A stretch of DNA of 52,092 bases, from assembly GCF_014773385.1 (NCBI RefSeq), contig NZ_JACXAI010000041.1:1-52092 (forward strand). Direction: 5' to 3'. Position numbers and translations under genes: made by a program. A model generated the notes under the pieces. It searched no databases. It worked only from the letters and a program-made list of their open reading frames with translations, and had not been told where the DNA came from. This DNA comes from Metabacillus arenae (lineage in GTDB: Bacteria; Bacillota; Bacilli; Bacillales; Bacillaceae). Positions 17,196 through 25,560 of the stretch are shown here, piece after piece. The first letter of the stretch is position 1. Each line of letters opens with the position of its first letter.

Positions 17196-18567
17196 AAAAA
17201 GTTATTCCATCTCTGATTTCTTTTCTAGATTTTTTTGTTTTCTTTGCTCCCTCTGATTTACTTTTATCAAGAACGACAATAACAGTTCTGAGTAAAAGGA
17301 GAATATCTAAAAAGATCGAGTAATTTCGAATATAATACAAATCATATCTAAGCTTATCTTCTACGCCTGTAGTATATTTGCCCATTACTTGAGCAACTCC
17401 GGTAATCCCAGGCTTCACTGTACTTCTATATTTATAAGTTTCGTGTTGTTTTTCAAACTGCTTTATAAAATGTTCTCTTTCCGGACGGGGACCAACAATA
17501 GACATATCCCCGTTAATTACATTAATAAATTGAGGTAATTCATCTATTCGTGTTAACCTCAAGAATTTCCCGATTTTTGTAATCCTTTTATCGTCTGAAG
17601 AAGCCAAAACAGGACCCGTATTTTTTTCTGCATCTTCAATCATAGTACGAAATTTTAATACGGTAAATTCTTTATTATATCGACCTAGTCTTTTTTGACC
17701 ATAAAATATAGATCCTTTTGGATCTTCTAATTTTATTAGAATAATAGTCAATAAGAATAATGGAGATAATAATAGTAACGAAATACATCCAAGCACCAAG
17801 TCAAACATTCTTTTAACAATTTGCTGATCTAAAGTTAAACCAAATGGCCTTACTGCTAATACCATAGAATCATCAAATGAAGTAATATATGACTTTGATA
17901 AAATGAGTTCGTATGCAGATGGCACTACAAACACAGTTCTGTTTTTACTAATAGATTCATATATAACTTTGGTTTTAATTGCTTCACTTACGTTTGGCGC
18001 AATCGCAACTTTATCTGCATTTTTAATTAATTGATCAATATTATCTTTGATACTGCTTTCAGTATTAATACACGTGATTTCAATATTTGTTGAAAATGCT
18101 CCGCGAAGCTCTTTGACTAATTTCGAAAGGTCCTTTTTTGGCCCAAACAAAAGAACTCTATCTACATTCTTGCCTTTCCTAAACCAAATAAAAGTTAACT
18201 TCCACACCAGCATTAGAAATATTGAAATTCCAAATGAAATGACGATGATTGACCTTGGTAATGCAAATTCACGGAAAATAAAAGAAAAAGCCATTGTTAT
18301 GAATACAATAAAGGTATTGGCAACTAGTATATCTCTTACAACATCCCATTTATTTCTTCTCTGAAGATTATAAAGTTCATACACTGATAAAAAGATTAAC
18401 CCAATTAAAAGGATCCATGGCAGCAACGAAATGAAAGAATCCATGTTTCTTTTTGGTAAATCATCAAATCTCAGAAAGAAAGCCAATGGATAGGAAAGGA
18501 ATAGGATAAACAGATCTATACCTAGAAATATAAATTTATTTCTTCTTCTTATTGTAAGTTCAGGCAT
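17194..18567 (-). CDS. Polyprenyl-phosphate hexose-1-phosphate transferase (WbaP/CpsE type)
   Basis: The 457-residue protein has four N-terminal membrane helices (about 10-120) and a central CoA-binding-like domain with a degenerate Rossmann motif (VLLFGPKK). A fifth hydrophobic segment (about 250-275) leads into the bacterial sugar transferase domain. That domain carries KFRTM, RLTRIDELPQFINVINGDMS and VGPRPER, followed by KPGITGVAQV, the catalytic core of this membrane phosphoglycosyl transferase family. It attaches a hexose-1-P (Glc, Gal or a HexNAc) to undecaprenyl phosphate. It is the last gene before a strong terminator and follows the ABC exporter by about 48 bases. It gives the locus a second initiating enzyme beside TagO. 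Confidence 0.88.
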   Translation of the reverse strand: MPELTIRRRNKFIFLGIDLFILFLSYPLAFFLRFDDLPKRNMDSFISLLPWILLIGLIFLSVYELYNLQRRNKWDVVRDILVANTFIVFITMAFSFIFREFALPRSIIVISFGISIFLMLVWKLTFIWFRKGKNVDRVLLFGPKKDLSKLVKELRGAFSTNIEITCINTESSIKDNIDQLIKNADKVAIAPNVSEAIKTKVIYESISKNRTVFVVPSAYELILSKSYITSFDDSMVLAVRPFGLTLDQQIVKRMFDLVLGCISLLLLSPLFLLTIILIKLEDPKGSIFYGQKRLGRYNKEFTVLKFRTMIEDAEKNTGPVLASSDDKRITKIGKFLRLTRIDELPQFINVINGDMSIVGPRPEREHFIKQFEKQHETYKYRSTVKPGITGVAQVMGKYTTGVEDKLRYDLYYIRNYSIFLDILLLLRTVIVVLDKSKSEGAKKTKKSRKEIRDGITF

Positions 18568-18614
18568 TTAATTCCCTCCTCAAACTGCAAATATCCTTTA
18601 TTATTTTAACAGGA

Positions 18615-19355
18615 CTATTTCATAAACTCATTGTATTTCTTAATGATTTCTTTCGTTTCTCCAATTTCCATTATAACGCCTTTATCCAGCCATATTACCT
18701 GATCGCATAAATCCTCAATTACACCTAAACTATGTGAAACCATAATAACAGTTCGTTTATTATTAATTAAACTTCTTATTTTCTTATCACTTTTTTTCTT
18801 GAATCTTGCATCCCCTACGCTAAATACTTCGTCAATTAGTAATAATTCTGGCTCAATATGTGAAGCAATTGAGAAAGCCAATTTAGTCCTCATACCTGAA
18901 GAGTATGTTCTAAGAGGAGCATCAATGAATTCTCCCAGCTCCGCAAATTCTATAATCTCATCTATTTTTTCCTCAACTTGTGCTTTTGTTAAACCTAACA
19001 AAATTCCGTTTAGAAAGATATTATCTATGCCGGGCAGATCATTTTGAAAACCGGCTCCTAAAGCAAGTAAGGATACTGAATCAGTATTTATAGTTAATGA
19101 CCCAGAATCAGGCTCATAAACTTTTGCAAACATCCTGAGCAGTGTTGATTTACCGGCACCATTCCCGCCAATTAACCCAACTGTTTTACCATGTTCTATC
19201 TTAAAATTCAAATCCTTTAAGGCATGAACCGTCTTTCCGCGTTTTTCTTTATTTTGTTTCTTAAAATTACTGAACATAGAATTTCGGAAGTTAAGGGATT
19301 GAATAAAAGTATATTTTAAGTTTATATCCTCTGCTTCTATAATGTATTTACCCAT
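18615..19355 (-). CDS. Polysaccharide/teichoic acid ABC exporter, ATPase (KpsT/TagH-like)
   Basis: The start is ATG 19355, with AGGTG 8 bases upstream. A GTG at 19364 overlaps that ribosome site. The product of about 246 residues has Walker A GGNGAGKSTLL, the family Q-loop GAGFQNDLPGIDNI, signature YSSGMRTKLAFS and Walker B ELLLIDEVFSVGD. GAGF and GxxxNI are typical of the ABC-2 polysaccharide and teichoic acid exporters. It lacks the long C-terminal extension of B. subtilis TagH and of Wzt, so its size is like KpsT, the partner for acidic group 2 capsules. Next to sialic acid genes this points to export of a finished acidic polymer. Confidence 0.9.
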   Translation of the reverse strand: MGKYIIEAEDINLKYTFIQSLNFRNSMFSNFKKQNKEKRGKTVHALKDLNFKIEHGKTVGLIGGNGAGKSTLLRMFAKVYEPDSGSLTINTDSVSLLALGAGFQNDLPGIDNIFLNGILLGLTKAQVEEKIDEIIEFAELGEFIDAPLRTYSSGMRTKLAFSIASHIEPELLLIDEVFSVGDARFKKKSDKKIRSLINNKRTVIMVSHSLGVIEDLCDQVIWLDKGVIMEIGETKEIIKKYNEFMK

Positions 19356-19375
19356 AAATATCACACCTATAGCTT

Positions 19376-20209
19376 TTAGCTCATTTTTAAATAAGTTTTA
19401 TCATATTTGTTTAGTTTTGCTAATCCAAAATAAATTAACCCCAAGCTTATTAAGCCTAAAATCAATAACGGGCCATATAAAGGGGAAGATTCGTACATAA
19501 TAACATTTCGATAGCTCTCAAAGAATGTCGTAAACGGATTTAGCCACCATATAAAACGAACAGACTCAGGTATCATATCTAAAGAATATAATCCAGGAGA
19601 TACATAAAACCATAATCTAATGATATGTGTTAAAAGATTTTTCATATCTTTAAAAAACACACCGTAATGGGCTACCAAAAGTGAACATCCATACAAAAAC
19701 AAGAAATTCACAAAAATTATAATTATGATCTCAAAGAAATGGAATGTTAATTTAATATTAAATATAAAAATCATCGGAAATAAAATCACTAAGCCAAAAA
19801 TAAACTTGGTAAAATTAACAATACTCTGCGTTAACGGCAGCAGGAACTTAGGGATGTATGTTTGATTTAGTATACTAATTTTTGAACGAATTGCATTTGC
19901 ACTATTCATTAAAGAAGAAGTAAACCATTTCCAGGAGAGCAGAGCACAAAATACAAACAATGGAAATGCTTCTGTTCTTCCTTCAAATATTACAGTAAAC
20001 AAGATCGTGTAAACAATCATATGAAAAAGCGGGTCTAATAACCACCAAACATAACCCAATAGGGTATTTGCAACCTGTACTTTCAATTCGTATTTAGAAT
20101 TAAAAACAACAAACTCTTTATATTTTTTAAGATCAAAAAATGTTTTTGATAAAAGATTTTTATTTTTAGTCTCTTCCATACTAACTTTTCTTCCTACTCT
20201 ATATTCCAT
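19376..20209 (-). CDS. Polysaccharide/teichoic acid ABC exporter, permease (KpsM/TagG-like)
   Basis: The 277-residue ABC-2 permease has an amphipathic N-terminus (FFDLKKYKEFVVFNSKYELKVQ) characteristic of TagG/KpsM/Wzm proteins, followed by six membrane helices. The motif LGYVWWLLDPLFHMIVYT in the first helix is a hallmark of the family, and WFYVSPGLYSLDMIPESVRF precedes the last helices. It carries lipid-linked polymer across the membrane with the ATPase encoded 20 bases downstream. AGGTG lies 7 bases before the ATG at 20209. Confidence 0.9.
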   Translation of the reverse strand: MEYRVGRKVSMEETKNKNLLSKTFFDLKKYKEFVVFNSKYELKVQVANTLLGYVWWLLDPLFHMIVYTILFTVIFEGRTEAFPLFVFCALLSWKWFTSSLMNSANAIRSKISILNQTYIPKFLLPLTQSIVNFTKFIFGLVILFPMIFIFNIKLTFHFFEIIIIIFVNFLFLYGCSLLVAHYGVFFKDMKNLLTHIIRLWFYVSPGLYSLDMIPESVRFIWWLNPFTTFFESYRNVIMYESSPLYGPLLILGLISLGLIYFGLAKLNKYDKTYLKMS

Positions 20210-20282
20210 CCTTATTCACCTATTTATCAGATTTAAAACTGTTTTAAATCATATCACTTTAAAGGTCGAATGTCCATGTCTA

Positions 20283-21491
20283 TCATTTTACATCTATATC
20301 GCTTAATGTCTCAAGTATTCTCTTATGGTAACTAATTAAGTCAACAACCTTCTGGTCAACCTTGTTTTGTTTAAGATTATCTATATAGTAATTTGCACAA
20401 CTTACTGTCGTTGTGGTTGGTAATATTTTTTGAGTATATATTAAGGAAGTAGAGGAAATACCAATTACTTCCTTCGGTTTCTTCACTTTTAATATTGCTT
20501 CAAATGGAACTTCTATATTTAAATCAATTATTTCTGCATCCAGTTTGAAGTTTTGCAGACCGCTCCAGAAGGCTTCCTTCATTTCTGTTGAATCTTTCGG
20601 ATGAAACTTAACAAATATTTTATCTTCATTATAATATTGTGACAGGAAAGAAAGGATAATGTTAACGTGTAAATTTACAGGAACATTATACCTTTGATTT
20701 ACAAAAACTACCGAATTCGAAGCTAACTTCTTAAGCGTGTTGCTTCGATTTATGACCTCTGTTGTTTCTTCATTTAACGAATAGTCACTTATCATTTCAT
20801 TATAGACTTTAGACTTGAAAATATCTTTCGCTTTTTCTGGAAAGGTCACATATACTTCGTCAAACTCATTAATTGTTTTAAAGGCACTTTTCAAATGTTT
20901 TGGATAAATGCTCGCTTTCAAATTTTTTCTTTGTTCTTTAGTAAATAGTGCAGCAATCAGTCTTTTCAAAGTTCTAATTGATGCCTTTGTTAATTGAGTA
21001 ATAGCAGCAAATAATTTCTTAAATGCGTTTTTAAAATCGTTTCCAGAGATGCGGAAAGCTCGTTTCATTCTTTTCGTTAACTTAGGTTCTTCTTCATCTT
21101 CTTCAATTAAAAACTTATAAGTGGCCGTACCGTCTTCAAATAATACAGTCATGACACTTTTTTCAACAGCAATATCTTTTATAAAGTTGTAATGTGACTC
21201 AAAAGAACATATAAAAACCTTTTCAGGGTTATATTTATTAAATAACTGTTCATATTCAAGCCTTATTTTAGCAAGCTTTCTGATTGAGAAGTTATTTGGA
21301 TGATTCGGTAACAATACTGTCTCTTTTTTAACAAATAAAGATTCATCTACATTCGCATGTAAATAATCAAGAATGGTTGTATTTACGTTGGTATAAAGTA
21401 AGGCTAAAATATTTTGATCTAAATTTTTTTTTCGTATAAGCGCTTGAGCTTGGTAAAGCTGCCCTATATTAGAAACAATAAATAAATTCAC
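20283..21491 (-). CDS. Putative sialyl/polysialyltransferase (polyST-like)
   Basis: The 402-residue protein has the three motifs of bacterial sialyltransferases of the GT38/GT52/GT80 type in proper order: E-D-G (119-121, in LFEDGTATY), H-P (297-298, in VKFHPKD) and S-S/T (346-348, in GISSTSLIY). Its N-terminus MNLFIVSNIGQLYQAQALI resembles capsule polysialyltransferases. A basic, Lys/Arg-rich segment (about 138-200) recalls the polybasic region used for binding acidic polymer. It starts with GTG behind AAGGTGG. It lies between neuA, which makes the CMP-sugar donor, and the ABC exporter. Transfer of a nonulosonic acid is thus well supported. Whether it polymerises the sugar is inference. Confidence 0.65.
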   Translation of the reverse strand: MNLFIVSNIGQLYQAQALIRKKNLDQNILALLYTNVNTTILDYLHANVDESLFVKKETVLLPNHPNNFSIRKLAKIRLEYEQLFNKYNPEKVFICSFESHYNFIKDIAVEKSVMTVLFEDGTATYKFLIEEDEEEPKLTKRMKRAFRISGNDFKNAFKKLFAAITQLTKASIRTLKRLIAALFTKEQRKNLKASIYPKHLKSAFKTINEFDEVYVTFPEKAKDIFKSKVYNEMISDYSLNEETTEVINRSNTLKKLASNSVVFVNQRYNVPVNLHVNIILSFLSQYYNEDKIFVKFHPKDSTEMKEAFWSGLQNFKLDAEIIDLNIEVPFEAILKVKKPKEVIGISSTSLIYTQKILPTTTTVSCANYYIDNLKQNKVDQKVVDLISYHKRILETLSDIDVK

Positions 21492-21516
21492 AAAAATACC
21501 ACCTTATTATTAGAAA

Positions 21517-21760
21517 AACGCTAGGCACTAGTCCATCCGCGACAAGTATAAGACGAGCTGCTGGAGGGGTCTTCTTTAACCTTCTCGGGTGATGGATGGG
21601 CGGATTATGATCAACCTTGACTGGGCCAGGGCGAGTACAAGCCAATTCTTCTAAAAAGGCTGTCATTGCCTTTTTAGAAGAATTGGCTTTTGACCTAAAG
21701 AATCTGTTTAGACTCTGACTGGACAATACTAGCTCCATTTCAACTCTCTAATCAATTTAA
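21517..21760. repeat. Dispersed intergenic repeat, copy A (interrupted)
   Basis: It shares with copies B (29151-29295) and D (45662-45830) the ordered blocks CTAGTCC..GCGACAAG, GAGC, TTCTTTAACC, GCGGATT, TTGGCTTTTGACCTA and TGGACAA. About 80 extra bases lie between the GCGGATT block and the GACCTA block. They include one arm of the long hairpin. Confidence 0.7.
21640..21688. repeat. 21-bp perfect inverted repeat with 7-base loop
   Basis: Bases 21640-21660 are exactly complementary to 21668-21688, with TGTCATT as the loop. The right arm ends in GAATTGGCT, which matches the repeat-family block GGATTGGCT in copy B, so the left arm may be an inverted duplication of repeat sequence. RNA from either strand would form a very stable hairpin. 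Confidence 0.85.
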
Positions 21761-21783
21761 ATTCTCTGTAAACACCAGTAAAA

Positions 21784-21820
21784 CACCTCTTTCTCGGGTA
21801 CCGAGGAAAGAGGTGCTTTT
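21784..21820. terminator. Terminator-like hairpin downstream of neuA
   Basis: A 14-pair stem with one bulged G (21784-21815, GTA loop) lies 6 bases past the neuA stop. The minus-strand side is followed by TTTT only; the plus-strand side is followed by CTTTTTT. It may attenuate transcription into the polyST and exporter genes. Confidence 0.55.
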
Positions 21821-22513
21821 TTATTTACTCTCTAGAAATATTTTGGCTATTTCCAGATCAATTAATTCATCAATGTCAATGCTATATCTATATTCCATCA
21901 TATAGGGAACTTGATTATCATTTAAACTTGTATTATTCGTCAAATCCTCTATTTTGTTAATATAGATCGCACCATTCACCTTATAGAACTCAGGAAAGTC
22001 CTGCCTTCTAACAGTACTGGAAGTTTTTAAAACCGGCTCCAATTCTTCACTTTCATTAACGGAACGGATTAGAATTGGGTGTTCCTGTACAGGGGAAACA
22101 CTAGTCAATGATGATTTGCCAGTTTTCACGATTTTCTCAATCGCACCGTCAATGTGCATGCTTAAACGAAGCGGCTGTGTTGGCTGAAGCAATACAAGAT
22201 AATCGTAGAACCTTCCTGCTTTCTCCAGCTCAGTTATAGCATGTATCAATACATCAATTGACTTAGCGGTATCTGAGGCCAATTCTGCCGGGCGGATAAA
22301 TGGAATCTCTGCTCCTGCCTCTTTTGCAACAGACGCTATCTCTTCACTGTCTGTAGTGACAATAACATCATCTATAAATTTTGAGCTTTTAGCCGCTTCA
22401 ATCGTATAATGAATTAAAGGTTTACCCTTTAGTTCAATAATATTTTTTTTTGGTATCCCTTTGCTTCCGCCTCTAGCTGGAATAACAGCGAGAAATCTTT
22501 TTCCTTCATACAT
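21821..22513 (-). CDS. neuA: CMP-sialic acid (N-acylneuraminate) cytidylyltransferase
   Basis: The 230-residue protein begins with the nucleotide-binding motif IPARGGSKGIPKKNI (10-24) shared by NeuA/KdsB cytidylyltransferases. It has LLQPTQPLR around 107-115 and a RRQDFPEFYKVNGAIY segment, where RRQD and NGAIY are diagnostic for acylneuraminate and pseudaminate/legionaminate transferases. The length matches the catalytic domain without the extra esterase domain of some NeuA. It activates the free nine-carbon acid with CTP. It follows neuC by 10 bases in the order neuB-neuC-neuA. The exact nonulosonic acid (Neu5Ac or legionaminic acid) is not decided by this sequence. Confidence 0.9.
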   Translation of the reverse strand: MYEGKRFLAVIPARGGSKGIPKKNIIELKGKPLIHYTIEAAKSSKFIDDVIVTTDSEEIASVAKEAGAEIPFIRPAELASDTAKSIDVLIHAITELEKAGRFYDYLVLLQPTQPLRLSMHIDGAIEKIVKTGKSSLTSVSPVQEHPILIRSVNESEELEPVLKTSSTVRRQDFPEFYKVNGAIYINKIEDLTNNTSLNDNQVPYMMEYRYSIDIDELIDLEIAKIFLESK

Positions 22514-22523
22514 AAAATCAACC

Positions 22524-23666
22524 CTAGTTCATTTGATTTAAACCAATAAATTTCTTCTGAAATTCGTTATTCCAAACATTTTCACTATCTAATATTTCAA
22601 GAAAACGAAGGTCACTATTGCCCTCCCCAAAAGGAGAAACCTGCAAGACAGGCACTTTATCAATATTCTTAATATAATGCAAAATTAATGATGTGTCCTC
22701 TTTAACAGACACAATATTTTTGCTTAACATTGTGTCATATCTTCCTTGCTGCCTTGATCCGAGATCAATCGAAGGGACTCCGTATACACTAGTTTCTCTT
22801 ACTCCGGCACTAGAATTCCCAATCATAAATTTACAATTTTTCAAAAGTGTAAGGAAAAATTCAAATTTAATGGAAGGGAAAATTTTGAATCTTGGGTTTC
22901 CATCTAATCGATTAAACTCCTCAAGAATGATTGAGCTTCCCTCATCATTGTTAGGATACACTACAACGTAATTTTCATTTGATTCAATTAATGCATCAAC
23001 TACCTGACTAATATTTTGCTTAAGTTTAGCCAATTCTGTTGTAACAGGATGATACATAAAGATCCCGAATTCATCGAACTTAATTTCATAATGGTCAAAA
23101 GCAGCCTCAAGAGACGGCAATGACTCTGAAAACATTATATCTATGTCAGGTGATCCAATTACAAATACGGAATCAGGTGATTCCCCTAATTGAATGACTC
23201 TGCTTCTTGCTTCTTCATTTGCTACCATGTGAATATGTGCAAATTTTGTAATCGCATGACGGATCGATTCATCTATCGTTCCAGAAACCTCTCCGCCTTC
23301 AATATGGGCGACTTTAATATTATTTAAAGCTCCTACTACTGCACCCGCTAAAGCTTCTACCCGATCTCCATGAACTACAATAAGGTCAGGTTCCATTTCT
23401 GATACGTAATTACTAAAACCAACAATCGTATTACTTAATGTAATGTCCATATTTTGATTGAATTTAGTGTTTACAAATTTAAACAGGTTTTTAAACCCAT
23501 CTTTTTCAATTTCTTTATAAGTGGATCCATACTTAGACAACATATGCATTCCTGTAACAAATATATCTAATTCGTATTTGTCACTTTTTAATACTTTTGC
23601 CATGAGAGACTTGATTTTTCCATAGTCTGCTCTTGTTCCAGTAAGGAAAACAACTTTTTTCTTCAT
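22524..23666 (-). CDS. neuC: UDP-N-acetylglucosamine 2-epimerase (hydrolysing)
   Basis: The start is ATG 23666, which overlaps the neuB stop as TAATG and gives the family N-terminus MKKKVVFLTGTRADYGK. An ATG six codons earlier is less likely. The 380-residue protein shows VHGDRVEALAGA and HIEGGEVSGTIDESIRHAITK, the catalytic region of NeuC/LegG hydrolysing epimerases. It also has IGNSSAGVRETSVYGVPSIDLGSRQ near 280-305. It converts UDP-GlcNAc to ManNAc and UDP. No UDP-GlcNAc 4,6-dehydratase or bacillosamine-type aminotransferase gene is next to it, so ManNAc and then Neu5Ac are the simpler prediction over legionaminic acid. Confidence 0.9.
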   Translation of the reverse strand: MKKKVVFLTGTRADYGKIKSLMAKVLKSDKYELDIFVTGMHMLSKYGSTYKEIEKDGFKNLFKFVNTKFNQNMDITLSNTIVGFSNYVSEMEPDLIVVHGDRVEALAGAVVGALNNIKVAHIEGGEVSGTIDESIRHAITKFAHIHMVANEEARSRVIQLGESPDSVFVIGSPDIDIMFSESLPSLEAAFDHYEIKFDEFGIFMYHPVTTELAKLKQNISQVVDALIESNENYVVVYPNNDEGSSIILEEFNRLDGNPRFKIFPSIKFEFFLTLLKNCKFMIGNSSAGVRETSVYGVPSIDLGSRQQGRYDTMLSKNIVSVKEDTSLILHYIKNIDKVPVLQVSPFGEGNSDLRFLEILDSENVWNNEFQKKFIGLNQMN

Positions 23667-24709
23667 TAACTCATCATACTCCATTTTATATGAACATTCG
23701 CAGGAATATCCTCATCAGCTACTTGTCCTACAACTTTGTCGTAGTCCACTGCTTTAATTTCACCAGTACCAGGGCGCTTCACCCAAATATTGTCTTTTGA
23801 GAATGTATCACCTTTTTTAATTTCCTTAGTAGAAACAACACATGAATAGGCAAAATCAATTGTTACTTGCTCTTCTGCTTGAATTTCCTTTTTACCGCCC
23901 AAAGCTTTCCAAATAGCGTCTGTTCCTATAATCAAGTCTTTTAGTTCTGCAGGATCTATAGAGATTTCAACATCAGGACCAGGCCATGATTTATCTGAAG
24001 TGAAGTGTTTTTCTAAAATACTTGAACCGTATGGAATGGATCCAAAACAAGTATAATTCCCTAGGGAATGATCACTAAGTCCAAGTACTGCATTCGGAAA
24101 TCTTTCTTTAAGATCATCAATAGCACCAAGCATAACTCTGTCATAAGGAGTTGGGTACATAGATACGCAATGCAACAAAGCATATTGAACTCCACGTCTT
24201 TCCAAAATCTCCACTGCTTTTTCAATTGAATCTAGATTATTCATGCCTGTGCTTAAAATAATTGGTTTACCGAAAGAAGCGATATGATCGATTAATGGAT
24301 AGTTATTACATTCACCAGAACCGATTTTAAACGCTTGTACACCCATTTCGTTAAGACGGTCAGCTGCTGCTCTAGAAAATGGAGTACTTAAGTAAATCAT
24401 TCCCTTGCTTTCGGTATATTCTTTCAATTTAATTTCTTCTTCTAATGTTAAAGCACACCGGGACATGATTTCTAAAATGGACTCCTTGGCATTTCCAGGA
24501 ATAACCTTCCCAGCTTCAGGAATCATTTCATCTTCAATGACATGTGATTGAAACTTCACAATTTCAGCTCCAGCCTCGTACGCATCATCAATCATTTGGA
24601 TGGCTTTATTTATATCCCCTTCGTGGTTAATCCCAATCTCAGGAATGACAAACGGTGAATATCCTTCACCAATTTTTCTATCGCCTATTTGAATAAAATT
24701 TTTAGACAT
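23666..24709 (-). CDS. neuB: N-acetylneuraminate (nonulosonic acid) synthase
   Basis: The 347-residue protein has the NeuB TIM barrel: PEIGINHEGD (22-31), KFQSH, the STPFSRAAADRL segment, KIGSGE near 130, LSDHS, and KHFTSDKSWPGPDVEIS. The C-terminal antifreeze-like SAF domain follows (about 285-347) with the RPGTGEI motif that lies over the active site in the dimer. It condenses phosphoenolpyruvate with ManNAc or a related sugar. The ribosome site GAGGAGG precedes the ATG at 24709. It is directly coupled to neuC. The family includes Neu5Ac, legionaminic and pseudaminic acid synthases. Confidence 0.92.
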   Translation of the reverse strand: MSKNFIQIGDRKIGEGYSPFVIPEIGINHEGDINKAIQMIDDAYEAGAEIVKFQSHVIEDEMIPEAGKVIPGNAKESILEIMSRCALTLEEEIKLKEYTESKGMIYLSTPFSRAAADRLNEMGVQAFKIGSGECNNYPLIDHIASFGKPIILSTGMNNLDSIEKAVEILERRGVQYALLHCVSMYPTPYDRVMLGAIDDLKERFPNAVLGLSDHSLGNYTCFGSIPYGSSILEKHFTSDKSWPGPDVEISIDPAELKDLIIGTDAIWKALGGKKEIQAEEQVTIDFAYSCVVSTKEIKKGDTFSKDNIWVKRPGTGEIKAVDYDKVVGQVADEDIPANVHIKWSMMS

Positions 24710-24734
24710 CTATAATTCCTCCTCATAAGTAAGC

Positions 24735-25544
24735 CTAATTTCTTAAGAACTTTAGATAAATGGCTTCCCGAAATTTATTAGGGATCATTCTAACTAAAGA
24801 TCTTAACAATATGTTGGTTATATATTGAAAAATAGTAATGTAACCAGACCTTAAAAAGTTACATTGCAATTTTACATCATTCAAGAGATATTGAAAACCA
24901 CCTCTCCTCTTATACATATCATGACCAGTTCTTGCGAATACTAAAGGCTCTGGGATATTATGGAGCTTTTTACCAGATTGAATCATTCTTACCCACAAAT
25001 AGTAATCCTCAAACCAGAGAAATTTCTGATAACTTCCAGAGTCTAGAACGGCTTGTTTTCTATACATGACGGTCATATGATTTAAAGGGTTTCTTTTTTT
25101 TGAGTAATTCAATATTTCCTCATGATGAACAGGAACTTTCCGAATGACTTTTGCATCTGCAGGTTGGTCCGTAAACTCCTTAATAAAAGACCCGACAAGA
25201 TCTATGTGCTTATTGGCTTCAAGAAATTCCACCTGCTTTTCAAAACGTTCTTTATGACAAATGTCATCGGCATCCATCCTTGCGACAAATTCGTGCGAGC
25301 ATTTTTGCAGACCAATCTTTAGTGCGTCTCCTAAGCCTACATTTTTGTCTAATTGATGGATGACAACATTCTCCTTACTGCTATATTTTTCAAGTATTTT
25401 AGATGTATCGCTCCCAATTTTCCCATCAACTACAATTACTACTTCATTTGGTATCAAGGTTTGAATGAATAAACTTTCAATCGCTTGATCTACAAACTCA
25501 GCTTTATCTCCATGATAAACTGGCATTAAGACACTAAACTTCAT
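24735..25544 (-). CDS. GT2 glycosyltransferase
   Basis: The 269-residue GT-A enzyme opens with FSVLMPVYHGD and has VVDGK in place of the first DxD-like loop. MDADD (about 92-96) is the metal-binding DxD motif. The acceptor-site region WFEDYYLWVRMIQSG (about 183-197) carries the usual ED pair of the AmsE/WcaA-like group. It has a short amphipathic C-terminus, so it is probably peripheral to the membrane. It lies 16 bases after the GT42-like gene and 25 bases before neuB, inside the capsule operon. I infer that it builds a non-sialic residue of the capsule or its linker. Confidence 0.87.
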   Translation of the reverse strand: MKFSVLMPVYHGDKAEFVDQAIESLFIQTLIPNEVVIVVDGKIGSDTSKILEKYSSKENVVIHQLDKNVGLGDALKIGLQKCSHEFVARMDADDICHKERFEKQVEFLEANKHIDLVGSFIKEFTDQPADAKVIRKVPVHHEEILNYSKKRNPLNHMTVMYRKQAVLDSGSYQKFLWFEDYYLWVRMIQSGKKLHNIPEPLVFARTGHDMYKRRGGFQYLLNDVKLQCNFLRSGYITIFQYITNILLRSLVRMIPNKFREAIYLKFLRN

Positions 25545-25560
25545 TTTAGATCACTATCCT

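Larger units (their letters stand above)
21492..21820. other. 329-base intergenic region with repeat copy, long hairpin and terminator
   Basis: The gap between neuA and the polyST-like gene holds no gene. An 89-codon open frame on the minus strand here only translates repeat DNA. The region contains a copy of the dispersed intergenic repeat (21517-21760) interrupted by a 21-base-pair perfect hairpin, plus a terminator-like hairpin just after neuA. Confidence 0.6.

Noticed and set aside
21469-21738. 89-codon minus-strand open frame
   Set aside because: It lies across the dispersed repeat and its long hairpin, has no ribosome site and no family resemblance. It is translated repeat DNA.
22524-24709. 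Legionaminic or pseudaminic acid as the certain product of neuBCA
   Set aside because: No dehydratase/aminotransferase/acetyltransferase set for those sugars is adjacent to neuBCA, and the aminotransferase and acetyltransferase at 5.8-7.7 kb fit the uronate pathway. Neu5Ac is simpler, but the choice cannot be settled from sequence.
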